Shown: positions 17,586-31,737, counted from the first letter of the stretch. The stretch: DNA of 64,000 nucleotides from Vibrio azureus (GCF_002849855.1 NZ_CP018616.1:2963710-3027709); one strand, 5' to 3'. Numbers and translations are program-made. Notes: generated by a model from the letters alone, not told the origin.

Positions 17586-20112
17586 ACACACTGGCTGTTT
17601 TAGGGACAGAGACTGAAGAGACATTCTCGCTTCGGTAAGGAATAATGTGTGTATTCCCTTCTGATGGATGAATGATTTGGTAGTATTGAGGCAAGTTAAA
17701 ATTAATGCACTGTGACGCGACTTGATTATTATCTTTAACCGCCGTGTAAAAGCCGTTTACTGATGCAATCATTTCATCTTTCGTGCCACTGAACTGATGA
17801 TAGACTTCAACTTGATTAGCTTCATCCAACACATAGATATTAAAGCCCGTTTCAGTATCTTCAAAGAAAAACTGTACTAGCCCTTCACTGGCGAAGCCAT
17901 CAACGACCTCAGGCAACTGAAATTCTTGCCCTCGATCCAGCATCAGTAGCGGTGAACCATTCAGCTTATTGGTCGAAATACTGCGGTAAAACTCAACCGA
18001 ATTCTCTAACTTCTGAACAGACACTCCTCGGCGTTCAAAGAATAAACCATGAGTTTGACACCCAAGATGCATGGCTTTAAAACGACGTCTCTTTTCCGGC
18101 TCGACGGGTTTCAAACGTAGGTCGATACACTCGGCAAGCAACTGGTAAACCGTATTACGCATCACTCCGCGCATGTTTTTAGCATAGCAGAACACATCAA
18201 CAGACTCAGGAGGCAGCGCATCTTGATGCATTTTTCCCAATATGGTCTTAAGCGCGTCTAAGATCGCCGTTTCACCTTGAAAGTGCAACGTTCGAACTTC
18301 ATGCCATGAATTACGATAGACAAGGTCGACACTGCCAACCAAATTAATTTGATCGGGACCAAAGCTGAATATCTCGGTACTCTTGACCTCAGATTTCAAC
18401 ATACGGCCAGACAAATCAGCGGTAGGGTCATGTTCAAAATTGATAAACATGGCCAGTTGGCTTATCTCACAAGGACTTGCTAACGCTTCCATAGTTGGAC
18501 GACGTTTACGCAATGAAAAGGTATTACGTAAGTCCCCCACCATTTGGTAGAACTTATCGATATCCAGTTGTGCTTCACGTACCACAGCATGCAAATAGGT
18601 CGACTCTGTAATCAAACCATTAAAGAATGCCCAGGAAACCAATTTACTCAGGTACTCGTGGTGCTCTAAAAATGGTTGTCCAAGAATACGATGAGCATCC
18701 AACGGCTGTTTGTATAGATACCACCCAGGCTTATTCACGCCACTTTCTGTGACCTCGATAAAACTCAGATCAGGTTCGTGCAAGTCAGGGGATATTTGTG
18801 GGTTTAAAAGGGTCACCTTACCCGGCAACACTTCAAATGCCGCATACAGCTTGCGCGCTAAGATACTAATGTCTTGTGGACTTATCGCAGAAGTAATGTC
18901 ATTACGACGGGCAAACTGAATCAAATTACGGTAGCTCTGCATTAGGGCATCTAATAATGCATGATGAACAACTTTGACTTGTTCGACTTTCCAATGACGT
19001 CGGTCATCCAGTTCCGCCACCACTTTATGGTCCCAATTCCACGTGGAAATCATCTCGCTTAACGCTTCACGACGCCAAGCAACCGACCCCGTATCTGGGT
19101 CACGCGAGAGCTTTTCGTGGGTTTTGAGGTAGAAACAACGACGCACAAGATCCAAGCGGGTTTGATCTTGAATACGTTCTAAATAACGCGTGACCTTTTC
19201 AAGCATTAAGTAGTACGCATCCATGCCATATAAATCTGGCTCATCAGCAAAGAAACGTCGTTTGGTATCGATACTCAATAGCTGCGTATTTGGGTATTCC
19301 CATGAATACGCTTCAAGCAAGATCGCTTTTAATACAGATTTATACGGTGAGTCGATGCTTTTATACAGTTGCCACAGATTGGAACCAAAATACTCTTCCG
19401 CTGGAATACGGTTAAGCTGGCCAAAGTCTATCCATTCATCACATTTTACGTTGCCATCCTCATATAACTGAGCAACGTACTCGCCATAGCACTCTTCCAT
19501 TTCAGGAGGCACTATTTGCCATAATAAGCGCTGTCCAGCTAAGCGTACTGCTGAGCGATAAAATTCATCAAGTAGGAGTAAGTGCTGGGAAGAGCCACAG
19601 TTATCCCCGGTCATTTGTTCAGAATGATTATTACGAAAGCGATCTTCGTCCATAAGGAAAAAGTTCGCCTCGACTCCCTGAGCTTGTGCCCAATCTGTGA
19701 TCGATAAGCACTTCTTGGTTAAGCAATCACGCTGTATAGCATTCATGGTTGGAGGAATACATACCCAAATATCCAAATCACTTGAGGTACTTTGACCAAT
19801 TGAGGACGTACTCCCCATAGTATATAAGCCAAGAATATCCGCGTCGGTCACCGCTTCGATAACAGTGGGACTATGGTCAAAATAAGCATCAACCAGTTGC
19901 TGCTGCATCGCATTCAGCTCAAAGCCAAACAAGCCATGCGGAGTCTCTGCATCAAGAAAACCGGGAAGATTAGGATGGTTGAAGTGCAACAGAGCAGGAA
20001 TCAGGTGAAAAACTTGCTGGTTTTGCGAACTCATAAGCGCCAACGCACGATCGATACGCTGCTGGTTGAGATTGTCTAATCGCTGAATAAGTTTTTGAGT
20101 GTAAGCCTGCAA
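17584..20112 (-). CDS. cyaA: Class I adenylate cyclase
   Basis: CyaA makes cyclic AMP from ATP for CRP-dependent regulation and, in enterics, is activated by the phosphorylated glucose-specific IIA component. The 842-residue length matches class I enzymes. The N-terminal catalytic half has the nucleotidyltransferase motif GSTSSIGQSTSSDLDIWVC with the metal-binding Asp pair, and the C-terminal half is the regulatory domain. It is divergent from hemC, the enteric arrangement. A CRP-like sequence lies about 65 bp upstream of the start, consistent with the autoregulation known in E. coli. Confidence 0.95.
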   Translation of the reverse strand: MQAYTQKLIQRLDNLNQQRIDRALALMSSQNQQVFHLIPALLHFNHPNLPGFLDAETPHGLFGFELNAMQQQLVDAYFDHSPTVIEAVTDADILGLYTMGSTSSIGQSTSSDLDIWVCIPPTMNAIQRDCLTKKCLSITDWAQAQGVEANFFLMDEDRFRNNHSEQMTGDNCGSSQHLLLLDEFYRSAVRLAGQRLLWQIVPPEMEECYGEYVAQLYEDGNVKCDEWIDFGQLNRIPAEEYFGSNLWQLYKSIDSPYKSVLKAILLEAYSWEYPNTQLLSIDTKRRFFADEPDLYGMDAYYLMLEKVTRYLERIQDQTRLDLVRRCFYLKTHEKLSRDPDTGSVAWRREALSEMISTWNWDHKVVAELDDRRHWKVEQVKVVHHALLDALMQSYRNLIQFARRNDITSAISPQDISILARKLYAAFEVLPGKVTLLNPQISPDLHEPDLSFIEVTESGVNKPGWYLYKQPLDAHRILGQPFLEHHEYLSKLVSWAFFNGLITESTYLHAVVREAQLDIDKFYQMVGDLRNTFSLRKRRPTMEALASPCEISQLAMFINFEHDPTADLSGRMLKSEVKSTEIFSFGPDQINLVGSVDLVYRNSWHEVRTLHFQGETAILDALKTILGKMHQDALPPESVDVFCYAKNMRGVMRNTVYQLLAECIDLRLKPVEPEKRRRFKAMHLGCQTHGLFFERRGVSVQKLENSVEFYRSISTNKLNGSPLLMLDRGQEFQLPEVVDGFASEGLVQFFFEDTETGFNIYVLDEANQVEVYHQFSGTKDEMIASVNGFYTAVKDNNQVASQCINFNLPQYYQIIHPSEGNTHIIPYRSENVSSVSVPKTASV

Positions 20113-20456
20113 GGGAGGTTCCTTGGTTGAACAGTCATGAAATCTGCTGATGTTTTAAGCCATACCGAGCAAAAAACGTGATCAATTTAACACTTTTGCT
20201 AAGATTGGTAAAGATTACTGCTTACAAATAGTTTGATTTAAGGTTTCCATACCAATCGCAAGTTCACTATGTCCTAGTGCCATTTGCTACAACTCTTACA
20301 TAATAACCCGACTGAGTTTAAATGAGAATCCAATCACACTATTTTCATAATATAAAAGCATTCCATTTCTGAAACCAACAGAACACTAACTAACATTAAA
20401 ACTTTCCTCCGTTGAGTGGTAGGATAAAACCAAATCACAGTAATATTGAGAAGATC
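20113..20456. other. cyaA-hemC divergent intergenic region
   Basis: A 344-bp gap containing promoters for both cyaA and hemC. The visible elements are a CRP-like sequence at 20174-20195 and, nearer hemC, AT-rich stretches. No small gene or RNA is recognised here. Confidence 0.5.
20174..20195. promoter_or_regulatory. Candidate CRP site upstream of cyaA
   Basis: AAACGTGATCAATTTAACACTT matches the CRP pattern TGTGA-N6-TCACA with GTGA in the first half and a TaACA second half. Its position between cyaA and hemC fits autoregulation of cyaA. The match is imperfect. Confidence 0.4.
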
Positions 20457-21395
20457 ATGACACAATCTACGCCCATTCGCATCGCGACACGTAAAAGTCC
20501 TCTTGCTTTATGGCAAGCTCACTATGTGAAAGATGCTTTGCAAGCCGCTCACCCTAACCTTGAGGTTGAACTGGTCACCATGGTCACTCAAGGTGACGTG
20601 ATCCTTGACACTCCACTGGCTAAAGTGGGTGGTAAAGGGCTCTTCGTTAAAGAGCTTGAAGTAGCCATGCTAGAGGGACGTGCTGATTTGGCAGTGCATT
20701 CAATGAAGGATGTTCCCGTCGATTTTCCGCAAGGGCTAGGGTTGGTGACGATATGTGAACGTGAAGACCCTCGTGATGCATTCGTATCAAATCATTTCAA
20801 AACCATTGATGACCTCCCACAAGGGGCCATTGTTGGTACTTGCAGCCTACGCAGACAATGTCAGTTAAAAGCTTACCGCCCTGATATAGTGATTAAAGAC
20901 CTTCGTGGTAACGTCGGCACCAGACTAAGTAAACTTGACGCCGGAGAATACGACGCGATTATCCTCGCTGCAGCAGGCTTAAAACGCCTCAAACTAGACG
21001 ATCGTATTAGCAGCTTAATCGAACCAGAGCAATCCCTTCCAGCAGTAGGTCAAGGTGCTGTCGGGATTGAATGTCGCCTTGATGACCAACGACTTCGCCA
21101 GCTTCTAGAACCTCTCAATCACCCTGACACTGCTGATCGTGTTCGTTGCGAGCGAGCCATGAACCTCACACTGGAAGGAGGATGCCAAGTTCCTATTGGT
21201 AGTTACTCTTTACTGGATGGAGAGAACATCTGGCTAAGAGCGCTAGTGGGAGAACCTGATGGGAGCTTGATTGTGCGCGGTGAGATCCATGGACATCGTC
21301 AGGATGCCGAAGCGTTAGGCATTCAGTTGGCTAATGAGCTTCTGGAAAAAGGCGCGCGCGACATTTTAACCAAATTGTACGCAGACCACGACTAA
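20457..21395 (+). CDS. hemC: Hydroxymethylbilane synthase (porphobilinogen deaminase)
   Basis: HemC polymerises four porphobilinogens to hydroxymethylbilane in tetrapyrrole synthesis. The 312-residue protein starts [17 protein letters not shown] and carries the dipyrromethane cofactor Cys243 in [12 protein letters not shown], plus the LRRQCQL and LRGNVGTRL regions. The ATG at 20457 is chosen over an upstream in-frame start at 20412 because it gives the family N-terminus. hemD begins two bases after the stop, so the genes are cotranscribed. Confidence 0.95.
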   Translation: MTQSTPIRIATRKSPLALWQAHYVKDALQAAHPNLEVELVTMVTQGDVILDTPLAKVGGKGLFVKELEVAMLEGRADLAVHSMKDVPVDFPQGLGLVTICEREDPRDAFVSNHFKTIDDLPQGAIVGTCSLRRQCQLKAYRPDIVIKDLRGNVGTRLSKLDAGEYDAIILAAAGLKRLKLDDRISSLIEPEQSLPAVGQGAVGIECRLDDQRLRQLLEPLNHPDTADRVRCERAMNLTLEGGCQVPIGSYSLLDGENIWLRALVGEPDGSLIVRGEIHGHRQDAEALGIQLANELLEKGARDILTKLYADHD

Positions 21396-21397
21396 CT

Positions 21398-22129
21398 ATG
21401 GCTGTTTTGGTCACTCGGCCTGGAGAGCAAGGTCATGAGCTTTGCTCTTTACTTAATCATCACGGGGTGAAGGCTATCCATCACCCATTAATTACGATTA
21501 ACTCAATGCCAGATAAGGTTGAGTGGCTGCAACACCTCGATAAAGCCAACATTATTATCGCAATCAGCCAGCACGCCGTTCATTATGCGGAACAGATCCT
21601 AAGCAATCACAATCAATCGTGGCCTCAACAAGTAATATATCTTGCCGTTGGTCAAAAAACAGCACACTATTTAAGCATGTGTACCCAACAAAAAGTACAC
21701 TACCCACATCGGTTCAGTGATAGTGAACATCTATTGCAACTTACTGAACTCAAACATGTAAAAAAACAAAACGTCCTTATTCTTCGTGGTAACGGAGGCC
21801 GTGAGTTGATCAAAGATGAACTCGTAAAACGGGGGGCAGCAGTACACTATGGTGAGACATACAAACGAGACCTTATTCCATTCGACCCCGCACGCTGCCT
21901 TGCAATGTGGAAAGTCCAGCAAGTCTCCCAAATCGTCATCACTAGTAGTGAACAATTAGCGTATTTATGTGATCCATTAACATCAGAACAATTAGCTTGG
22001 CTCAATCAGCAAGAGCTTTATCTCCCCAGTCAACGAGTAGCTGATCTTGCACGTCAAAGGGGATTTTCTCAGATAAGGTGTATAGGAAGTGCATCCAATC
22101 AAGACTTACTGACGGCTCTCACGCCATAG
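21398..22129 (+). CDS. hemD: Uroporphyrinogen-III synthase
   Basis: HemD cyclises hydroxymethylbilane with inversion of ring D to give uroporphyrinogen III, the branch point to haem, siroheme and cobalamin. The 243-residue protein is a divergent family, but it shows the VLVTRPGEQGHELCSLL start, the central ILRGNGGRELIKDEL segment and the VITSSEQLAYL motif near the C-terminus. It sits two bases downstream of hemC and 17 bp upstream of hemX. Confidence 0.93.
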   Translation: MAVLVTRPGEQGHELCSLLNHHGVKAIHHPLITINSMPDKVEWLQHLDKANIIIAISQHAVHYAEQILSNHNQSWPQQVIYLAVGQKTAHYLSMCTQQKVHYPHRFSDSEHLLQLTELKHVKKQNVLILRGNGGRELIKDELVKRGAAVHYGETYKRDLIPFDPARCLAMWKVQQVSQIVITSSEQLAYLCDPLTSEQLAWLNQQELYLPSQRVADLARQRGFSQIRCIGSASNQDLLTALTP

Positions 22130-22146
22130 CTAAACAGGATATAGGC

Positions 22147-23361
22147 ATGACAAGTAACAATAACAAACAAGAAAAACACGACTCAACTTCTTCTGATAAT
22201 CAACCATCAGTGGCGCCCACTGAAAAGCAGGCCACAACAACTAAGGCAAAGTCAGGGAAAAAACCGATCAAGGCTGAAGTAAAGAAAAAGCCTGGCAATC
22301 ACGGCACCAAACTTGGTGTACTCGCCGTTTTAATCTCACTCGCTTTCGGTGGAGGACTGACATACAAGTTTGCCAATCAACAAGCCGAATTCCAAAAACA
22401 ACAAGCCGACTATATCGTTCAACTCACCAATCTCGAAACTCAATTACAGTTAACACAAAATAACATTCAAAAGACGCTACAAAGCAATAAAAATGAGACA
22501 GAAGAGAAAGCTAATAAGTTTAAGGAAGAGTCCAAAGAAGCGATTGAAGAGGGGCTGGACCGGCAAGAGAGAAGTATTCTTAGCTTACAACAAGAGATAG
22601 CCAGCCTGAGCGGAAAGCAGCCTAGGACCAACGGCTGGCTGCTTACTGAAGCGAACTATCTAGTCCAACTCGCAGGCAGAAAGTTGTATTTAGAGCATAA
22701 TGTTGCTAGCGCCATTCAACTCATGAAAGATGCCGATCAACGCATCATAGCTTTAAATGATCCAAGCTTAATCAAGCTGCGCAAGGAAATCACTGATGAC
22801 ATCGTACAGCTAAAAATGCTGCCTTCTGTCGATCAAGAAAGCATGATCTTAAAACTGACAGCCCTTCAACAACAGGTCGACACGCTACCTCTGGCACAAC
22901 CTATCCTAGCCCCAGAAGAGGCTAACGAGAAAAAAGTCCTGACAGAAGATGTGTCAAATTGGCAAGAGAACCTAAAAACATCACTCAAGAGCTTCGCTGA
23001 CAGCTTTATCACGATAAGAACATCAGATAAGAGTACAGCGCCACTTCTGCCTCCCAAACAGCATTTTTATCTAAAAGAGAACCTCAAAGCGAAACTCGGC
23101 GTTGCCATACAAGCCATTTATCGCCAGCAAGATGAGATTTATCAACAATCCTTACAAACAGCAGACAACTGGATAGCGGATTTCTTTAACAACGACGAAC
23201 AGGCTGTGACAGATTTTCGCCAAGAGCTCAATAAACTTGAGCAACAAAGCCTAACGGTACAGTACCCTTCGGAACTCAAAAGTCAGCAAACTCTAAAAAA
23301 TACCATTCGTGAGCGTCTACACCGAGATATTGCTCCAATGACAAACTCGGAGGGGCAATAA
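22147..23361 (+). CDS. hemX: HemX-like membrane protein
   Basis: This 404-residue protein has a charged Lys/Gln-rich N-terminus (about 1-54), a single membrane segment (about 55-75) and a large periplasmic part starting with a coiled coil (about 76-180). It matches the HemX family, often annotated as uroporphyrinogen-III C-methyltransferase, although it lacks the methyltransferase domain and has no proven enzymatic role. The ATG at 22147 has AGGA upstream. Its stop codon overlaps the hemY start (TAATG), indicating translational coupling. Confidence 0.85.
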   Translation: MTSNNNKQEKHDSTSSDNQPSVAPTEKQATTTKAKSGKKPIKAEVKKKPGNHGTKLGVLAVLISLAFGGGLTYKFANQQAEFQKQQADYIVQLTNLETQLQLTQNNIQKTLQSNKNETEEKANKFKEESKEAIEEGLDRQERSILSLQQEIASLSGKQPRTNGWLLTEANYLVQLAGRKLYLEHNVASAIQLMKDADQRIIALNDPSLIKLRKEITDDIVQLKMLPSVDQESMILKLTALQQQVDTLPLAQPILAPEEANEKKVLTEDVSNWQENLKTSLKSFADSFITIRTSDKSTAPLLPPKQHFYLKENLKAKLGVAIQAIYRQQDEIYQQSLQTADNWIADFFNNDEQAVTDFRQELNKLEQQSLTVQYPSELKSQQTLKNTIRERLHRDIAPMTNSEGQ

Positions 23362-24542
23362 TGATACGTTTGATTTTCCTGTTTATTATTCTTGGTTTGG
23401 GTTTATATGCTGGCTCCCATTATGCTGATGAACAAGGTTACGTACTCATTTCTATTGCAAATAAAACGATAGAGATGAGTTTTACCACTATGGTAATCCT
23501 GATCATAGCCACTTTAGCCGCCCTCTTCTTGCTTGAGTATATAATCAAAAGCATCATTAGTATCAGCACTAACTCGCTCGATTATTTTAATGTTCGAAAA
23601 ATACGCCGAGCTCGTCGTACAACGAATGAAAGCATCATCAAGTTGCTCGAGGGAGATTGGAAAAGTGCCGAAAAGCTTGCACTGAGTTGTGCAAAGCACC
23701 ATGACATGCCATTACTTTGTTATCTGGTGGCCTCTGAAGCCGCTCAAGGGAATGGAGACAAAGCCAAGCGTAACGAATATTTAGCACTCGCTAGCCAACA
23801 AGAGGATGCTTACCTTGCTGTAGAGCTTACCCGAGCTAAACAGTTTATTAATGATGGTGCCTACGAATCGGCTTTTGATACGTTACAAACACTCAAAGGA
23901 AAATATTCCAATAACGCCATCGTACTCGATTTACTAAAAAATACTTATATCCAGTTGAAACTTTGGCAACCACTCATCGACCTTATCCCTGAATTGGTCA
24001 AAGTCAGAAAAATCACTAAAGAGCAGCAGACAGAACTTCTGCAAAGTGCTCAATGTGGTTTAATGCATGATATCGCCATTCAGCAAGGCAGTGAGGGACT
24101 GGTTTTACATTGGAATAGCTTGCCACGTAAAGTAAAACAGAATGTCAAATTGATCGAATGTTTTGCACGTGAGCTGATTGGTCGAAAAGCAGATAATGAA
24201 GCATTTACGCTGATCAAGAACACATTAAAAAAACAGCCGACGGAGACACTTTACCAGTTACTGACTGAGCTTAAATTGGCTGATGACCATCCTGCCATCG
24301 TTTTGCTAGAAGGCACTTTACAGCGAGAATCACACAATGCCGCCGCTCACAGTGCTCTTGCACACTTTTTGTTCCGCCAAGAAAAGTGGCAACCCGCTCA
24401 GCATCATTTAGAAGCAGCATTAAAGGTTCGTACTGACATTTCCGATTATGCTTTTTTAGCCGATACATTAGAGAAACAGAATCTAACTAAAGCTGCTCAC
24501 GAAGTTTCCCGCAAAGCATTAGCACTAACCCAAGAGAAATAG
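23361..24542 (+). CDS. hemY: HemY, TPR-containing inner membrane protein
   Basis: This 393-residue protein has two N-terminal membrane segments (about 3-20 and 41-62), then a cytoplasmic or periplasmic helical region with tetratricopeptide-like repeats, including AHSALAHFLFRQEKWQPAQHHLEAAL near the C-terminus. It matches HemY, which accompanies hemCDX in gammaproteobacteria. The proposed role in late haem synthesis is unproven. It ends the hemCDXY operon, which closes with a strong terminator. Confidence 0.88.
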   Translation: MIRLIFLFIILGLGLYAGSHYADEQGYVLISIANKTIEMSFTTMVILIIATLAALFLLEYIIKSIISISTNSLDYFNVRKIRRARRTTNESIIKLLEGDWKSAEKLALSCAKHHDMPLLCYLVASEAAQGNGDKAKRNEYLALASQQEDAYLAVELTRAKQFINDGAYESAFDTLQTLKGKYSNNAIVLDLLKNTYIQLKLWQPLIDLIPELVKVRKITKEQQTELLQSAQCGLMHDIAIQQGSEGLVLHWNSLPRKVKQNVKLIECFARELIGRKADNEAFTLIKNTLKKQPTETLYQLLTELKLADDHPAIVLLEGTLQRESHNAAAHSALAHFLFRQEKWQPAQHHLEAALKVRTDISDYAFLADTLEKQNLTKAAHEVSRKALALTQEK

Positions 24543-24562
24543 CCATCTCTAACCTATCTTTC

Positions 24563-24590
24563 AAGCCGACAGCATTTTGTCGGCTTTTTT
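24563..24590 (+). terminator. Rho-independent terminator after hemCDXY
   Basis: AAGCCGACA / TGTCGGCTT hairpin with a 7-base loop followed by a T-run, 20 bases after the hemY stop. Confidence 0.85.
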
Positions 24591-24599
24591 ATTGCCTAT

Positions 24600-24964
24600 A
24601 AGCCTAGCTCCTTAACCCCTTCAAGGCTTGTAGAGGAATAAGTATAGTCGTTAGACATCAACGCTAAGCGCCCCTTAAAGAAAGCCTCAAACACCACTTC
24701 TTATACTAATCTAGGAAATGATACCAACCTTGAAAATCAACACTTCCCGAACAGTGACCCCACTTACTGCAGAGCTTATCCACAACGTCGTTGTAGTTCG
24801 TAAAATATTGGGTCAAGATAATATTATCCTAATGACCTTATGCTTGCTCTATGAGTTCAGCACTGAGTATAGGAAGAAGAGTCCGTGGAGGATATGAAGT
24901 GTTAACAGAGAAGACTTTGGGGCAACTATCTCATGAGCTAAAAGTTTTTCATGAGATAAAAAGC
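24600..24964. other. Gap between hemY and the rRNA operon end
   Basis: About 365 bp without a recognisable gene. It includes an inverted repeat, TATCTCATGA (24927-24936) and TCATGAGATA (24949-24958), 12 bases apart. The repeat has no T-run in a useful orientation. Confidence 0.45.
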
Positions 24965-24995
24965 AAAAAGCCGCTGTAAATACAGCGGCTTTTTT
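24965..24995 (-). terminator. Terminator of the rRNA operon/tRNA-Ser
   Basis: AAAAAGCCGCTGTA / TACAGCGGCTTTTT hairpin six bases beyond the 3' end of tRNA-Ser. No equivalent stands between 5S and tRNA-Ser, so it probably ends the whole rRNA transcript. Confidence 0.85.
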
Positions 24996-25000
24996 AATAG

Positions 25001-25091
25001 TGGCGGAGAGATAGGGATTTGAACCCTAGAACCGCTATTAACGGTTGCCGGTTTTCAAGACCGGTGCTTTCGACCACTCAGCCATCTCTCC
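25001..25091 (-). tRNA. tRNA-Ser (anticodon TGA)
   Basis: Read on the minus strand, this 91-base class II tRNA has a GGAGAGA/TCTCTCC acceptor stem, a discriminator G, an encoded CCA, a long variable arm and an ACCGG/CCGGC-type anticodon stem holding TCTTGAAAA (anticodon TGA). It lies 88 bases after 5S rRNA and just before the operon terminator, so it is probably a distal tRNA of the rRNA operon. Confidence 0.93.
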
Positions 25092-25179
25092 ACAAATTGT
25101 TACTAAAACATAGTCTTATCTTTGATGCTAAGTCTTAGCTTTACACCTAGATTTTAAAAAATCTAAATGTATTAATCAA

Positions 25180-25298
25180 GCCTGGCGATGTCCTACTCTC
25201 ACATGGGGAAGCCCCACACTACCATCGGCGCTAATTCGTTTCACTTCTGAGTTCGGGATGGAAATCAGGTGGGTCCAAATCGCTATGGTCGCCAAGCA
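25180..25298 (-). rRNA. rrf: 5S ribosomal RNA
   Basis: About 119 bases, reading TGCTTGGCGACCATAGCG at the 5' side and ending in GGACATCGCCAGGC. The terminal strands pair as expected for 5S rRNA. It is on the minus strand and follows 23S by about 110 bases. Confidence 0.95.
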
Positions 25299-25410
25299 AA
25301 TTCTGTTTTAAACCCTGTTATCAGGATTTAAATAATCTGGAAAGCTGTTTCAGTTCTTACACATTCAATTCGTTCTTGCTTTGAGTCCATCAAAACCCTT
25401 TGGGTGTTGT

Positions 25411-28301
<2,891 letters not shown>

Positions 28302-28636
28302 ATACAACCCCAAAGAGTTTCAGAAGAAATCTTGAGTTTGTTGTTTAAACAACCAAAGTTGCTATCTCATTATTTAAATGAGCGAGATAGCGTTCGATTT
28401 TGCCGGACTCAAATATGTTTTGCTTCATTCGTTAAGAACGAAGTAAAACCCAAGAACACTTGAATGTGTATTGGTACCTACATCTTTAAAAGACATAGGA
28501 TTTGAGAACTTTTATTAGATAACAATTAATCAAATTGTTATCTGTCAGCTTTCCAAATTGTTAAAGAGCTAATTACTTAAGATAAAGTAACCATTTTTAA
28601 AAGCACTCGTCTTTTTCAAGAAAATGCGCTTAAAGA
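28302..28636 (-). other. 16S-23S spacer downstream of tRNA-Ala
   Basis: A 335-bp part of the internal transcribed spacer between tRNA-Ala and 23S rRNA. It holds the distal boxA element (28557-28570) and half of the 23S processing stalk next to 28301. No gene is seen. Confidence 0.8.
28557..28570 (-). promoter_or_regulatory. boxA antitermination element in the spacer
   Basis: AGCTCTTTAACAAT on the minus strand matches boxA, which binds NusB-S10 to assemble the rRNA antitermination complex. It precedes 23S as in other rrn operons. Confidence 0.8.
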
Positions 28637-28712
28637 TGGTGGAGCTAAGCAGGATCGAACTGCTGACCTCCTGCGTGCAAGGCAGGCGCTCTCCCAGCTG
28701 AGCTATAGCCCC
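28637..28712 (-). tRNA. tRNA-Ala (anticodon TGC)
   Basis: A 76-base tRNA with encoded CCA on the minus strand. The acceptor stem is GGGGCTA/TAGCTCC, the D-arm is typical, the anticodon loop CTTGCAC carries TGC, and the T-arm loop is TTCGATC. It lies in the 16S-23S spacer after tRNA-Ile. Confidence 0.95.
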
Positions 28713-28754
28713 ATTAAGGTGTCGATACTCTTGCCAATTCTTTTGGGGAAGAAT

Positions 28755-28831
28755 TGGTGGGTCTGAGTGGACTCGAACCACCGACCTCTCGCTTATCAGG
28801 CGAACGCTCTAACCACCTGAGCTACAGACCC
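28755..28831 (-). tRNA. tRNA-Ile (anticodon GAT)
   Basis: A 77-base tRNA with encoded CCA on the minus strand. The acceptor is GGGTCTG/CAGACCC and the anticodon loop CTGATAA carries GAT. With tRNA-Ala it forms the usual Ile-Ala pair of the 16S-23S spacer. Confidence 0.95.
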
Positions 28832-28935
28832 AGTATCGTCTCTTTTACTTATAAACCGTATCAATCTGTGTGGACACTCATCGTGACTCATTTGTCTTCA
28901 CTTTTAAAAAGTGAAAGCAAACTATCCGTATCGTA

Positions 28936-30503
<1,568 letters not shown>

Positions 30504-30723
30504 AAAGTTTTTTCGGCTCAATGAATACTGACTTCAAAACTCATCCTTACTTAAAAGTAAGAAGTAATTTTAAAGCTATTACCATTCCAACAGAATGATA
30601 ATGAATTGACTGTGCCAAGTCTTTCGACTCGTTTGGTCACTCAGTTCACTGAAACCTAATTTGAAGCTAAAGCTTCTAATTGGATTATCATCAACGAGTG
30701 CCCACACAGATTGATAGGTCTAT
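30504..30723 (-). other. rRNA operon leader and 16S processing region
   Basis: Transcribed leader between boxA and the 16S gene. It includes sequence expected to pair with the 3' flank of 16S to form the processing stem. There are no coding features. Confidence 0.7.
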
Positions 30724-30737
30724 ATTGTTAAAGAGCT
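30724..30737 (-). promoter_or_regulatory. boxA antitermination element in the rrn leader
   Basis: AGCTCTTTAACAAT on the minus strand, identical to the spacer boxA, lying between the rrn promoters and 16S. Confidence 0.85.
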
Positions 30738-30774
30738 TGGCTTTTTGAGAAGTTTTCTCTTAAAGCGGAGGTGA

Positions 30775-30802
30775 ATTCTAGCGAGATAATTGAAAGTGTC
30801 AA
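30775..30802 (-). promoter_or_regulatory. rrn promoter P2
   Basis: On the minus strand TTGACA (30797-30802) and TAGAAT (30775-30780) are separated by 16 bases. The 16-base spacer and -35 consensus are typical of rRNA promoters. Confidence 0.8.
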
Positions 30803-30890
30803 ACACTTTTTTCATTTATTTTCTTTAGAACTTCTTACCCTCTCTAACTCGACTGAAGCCTTGTTGCCTCTGCCGTGTCAGTGGATGCGC

Positions 30891-30918
30891 ATTATAGGCA
30901 GTTTGACATTAAGCGCAA
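30891..30918 (-). promoter_or_regulatory. rrn promoter P1
   Basis: On the minus strand TTGCGC (30913-30918) and a perfect TATAAT (30891-30896) are 16 bases apart. The following GCGC gives the GC-rich discriminator typical of stringently controlled rRNA promoters. An A/T-rich UP-like stretch lies upstream of the -35 (about 30919-30950). Confidence 0.85.
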
Positions 30919-30976
30919 TAGTTTTTTGAAAAAAAATCAAAAAAAACCTATGTTCGTTGCTTATTTAAGCAAAGCA

Positions 30977-31009
30977 GCAAAAAAGAGAATAAAAAATCCT
31001 CTTTTTTGC
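30977..31009 (-). terminator. Terminator after fre
   Basis: GCAAAAAAGAG / CTCTTTTTTGC hairpin 14 bp beyond the fre stop codon. The stem is A/T-rich, so its strength is uncertain. Confidence 0.6.
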
Positions 31010-31023
31010 TCGATATCGACTGA

Positions 31024-31737
31024 TTAGATGAAAGCAAATGCATCAGCAAACATTCTGTCACTCTTTGCATTTTTATTTTGTGTAAACTGCTCGCGGGCTG
31101 CCCCTGCCATTTCAAATCGACCAGCAATGTAAATATCGTAATGTTCAAGGCTTTCAAAATCATCGCAAACAGCCTGCAATACATTACCAACCTTCCCTTG
31201 CCATTCTTGTTCCGCGACCTCAATAACAGGAACAAAATGCACATGTGCAAATTTATCGGCAATCTCAGCCAGCTCTTCTTTCGCGTATAATTGACAATCA
31301 TCACGAGCCCCCCAGTATAGATGGATAGGATTCGTTTTATTTTGAGCCACACAATGATCTAATATTGAACGTACATAACTAAAACCAGTACCACCAGCAA
31401 TCAGCAATAATGGACGCTCACTTTCTTCTTGAATCCATGCATCGCCGTGTGGTGCATCAATTTCAATGCGCTTCCCTGTTTCTAAAGCAGTTTGCATTGC
31501 TTCGACCACTTCTAGCGCATACGCATTATGCTCTGCAGCTCCAATATGTAACTCTAACTCTCCCGCATGACGGCATGGACTACTTGCAATAGAAAAAGGT
31601 CGTTTGTCTTTCTCTCCCATCACAACCATTAAATATTGGCCCGCTTTAAACTCCACTGGTGATTCCGGCTGTAAAAGAATTTTGTAGGTGTTGCAAGCTA
31701 ATGGTTCTATCGACTTGACTTTACATTGGATTGTCAT
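31024..31737 (-). CDS. fre: NAD(P)H-flavin reductase Fre
   Basis: Fre reduces free flavins with NAD(P)H. In vibrios the related LuxG and Fre supply FMNH2, for example to luciferase. The 237-residue protein has the flavin-binding RPFSIAS motif (46-52), the NADH-binding [12 protein letters not shown] (about 113), and the C-terminal [11 protein letters not shown] segment, in the order seen in the ferredoxin-NADP reductase superfamily. It lies downstream of ubiD on the same strand, as in E. coli, with about 265 bp between them. Confidence 0.92.
   Translation of the reverse strand: MTIQCKVKSIEPLACNTYKILLQPESPVEFKAGQYLMVVMGEKDKRPFSIASSPCRHAGELELHIGAAEHNAYALEVVEAMQTALETGKRIEIDAPHGDAWIQEESERPLLLIAGGTGFSYVRSILDHCVAQNKTNPIHLYWGARDDCQLYAKEELAEIADKFAHVHFVPVIEVAEQEWQGKVGNVLQAVCDDFESLEHYDIYIAGRFEMAGAAREQFTQNKNAKSDRMFADAFAFI

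Noticed and set aside
24830..24898. Short frame of 22 codons in the hemY-rRNA gap
   Set aside because: No ribosome-binding site, promoter or recognisable sequence.
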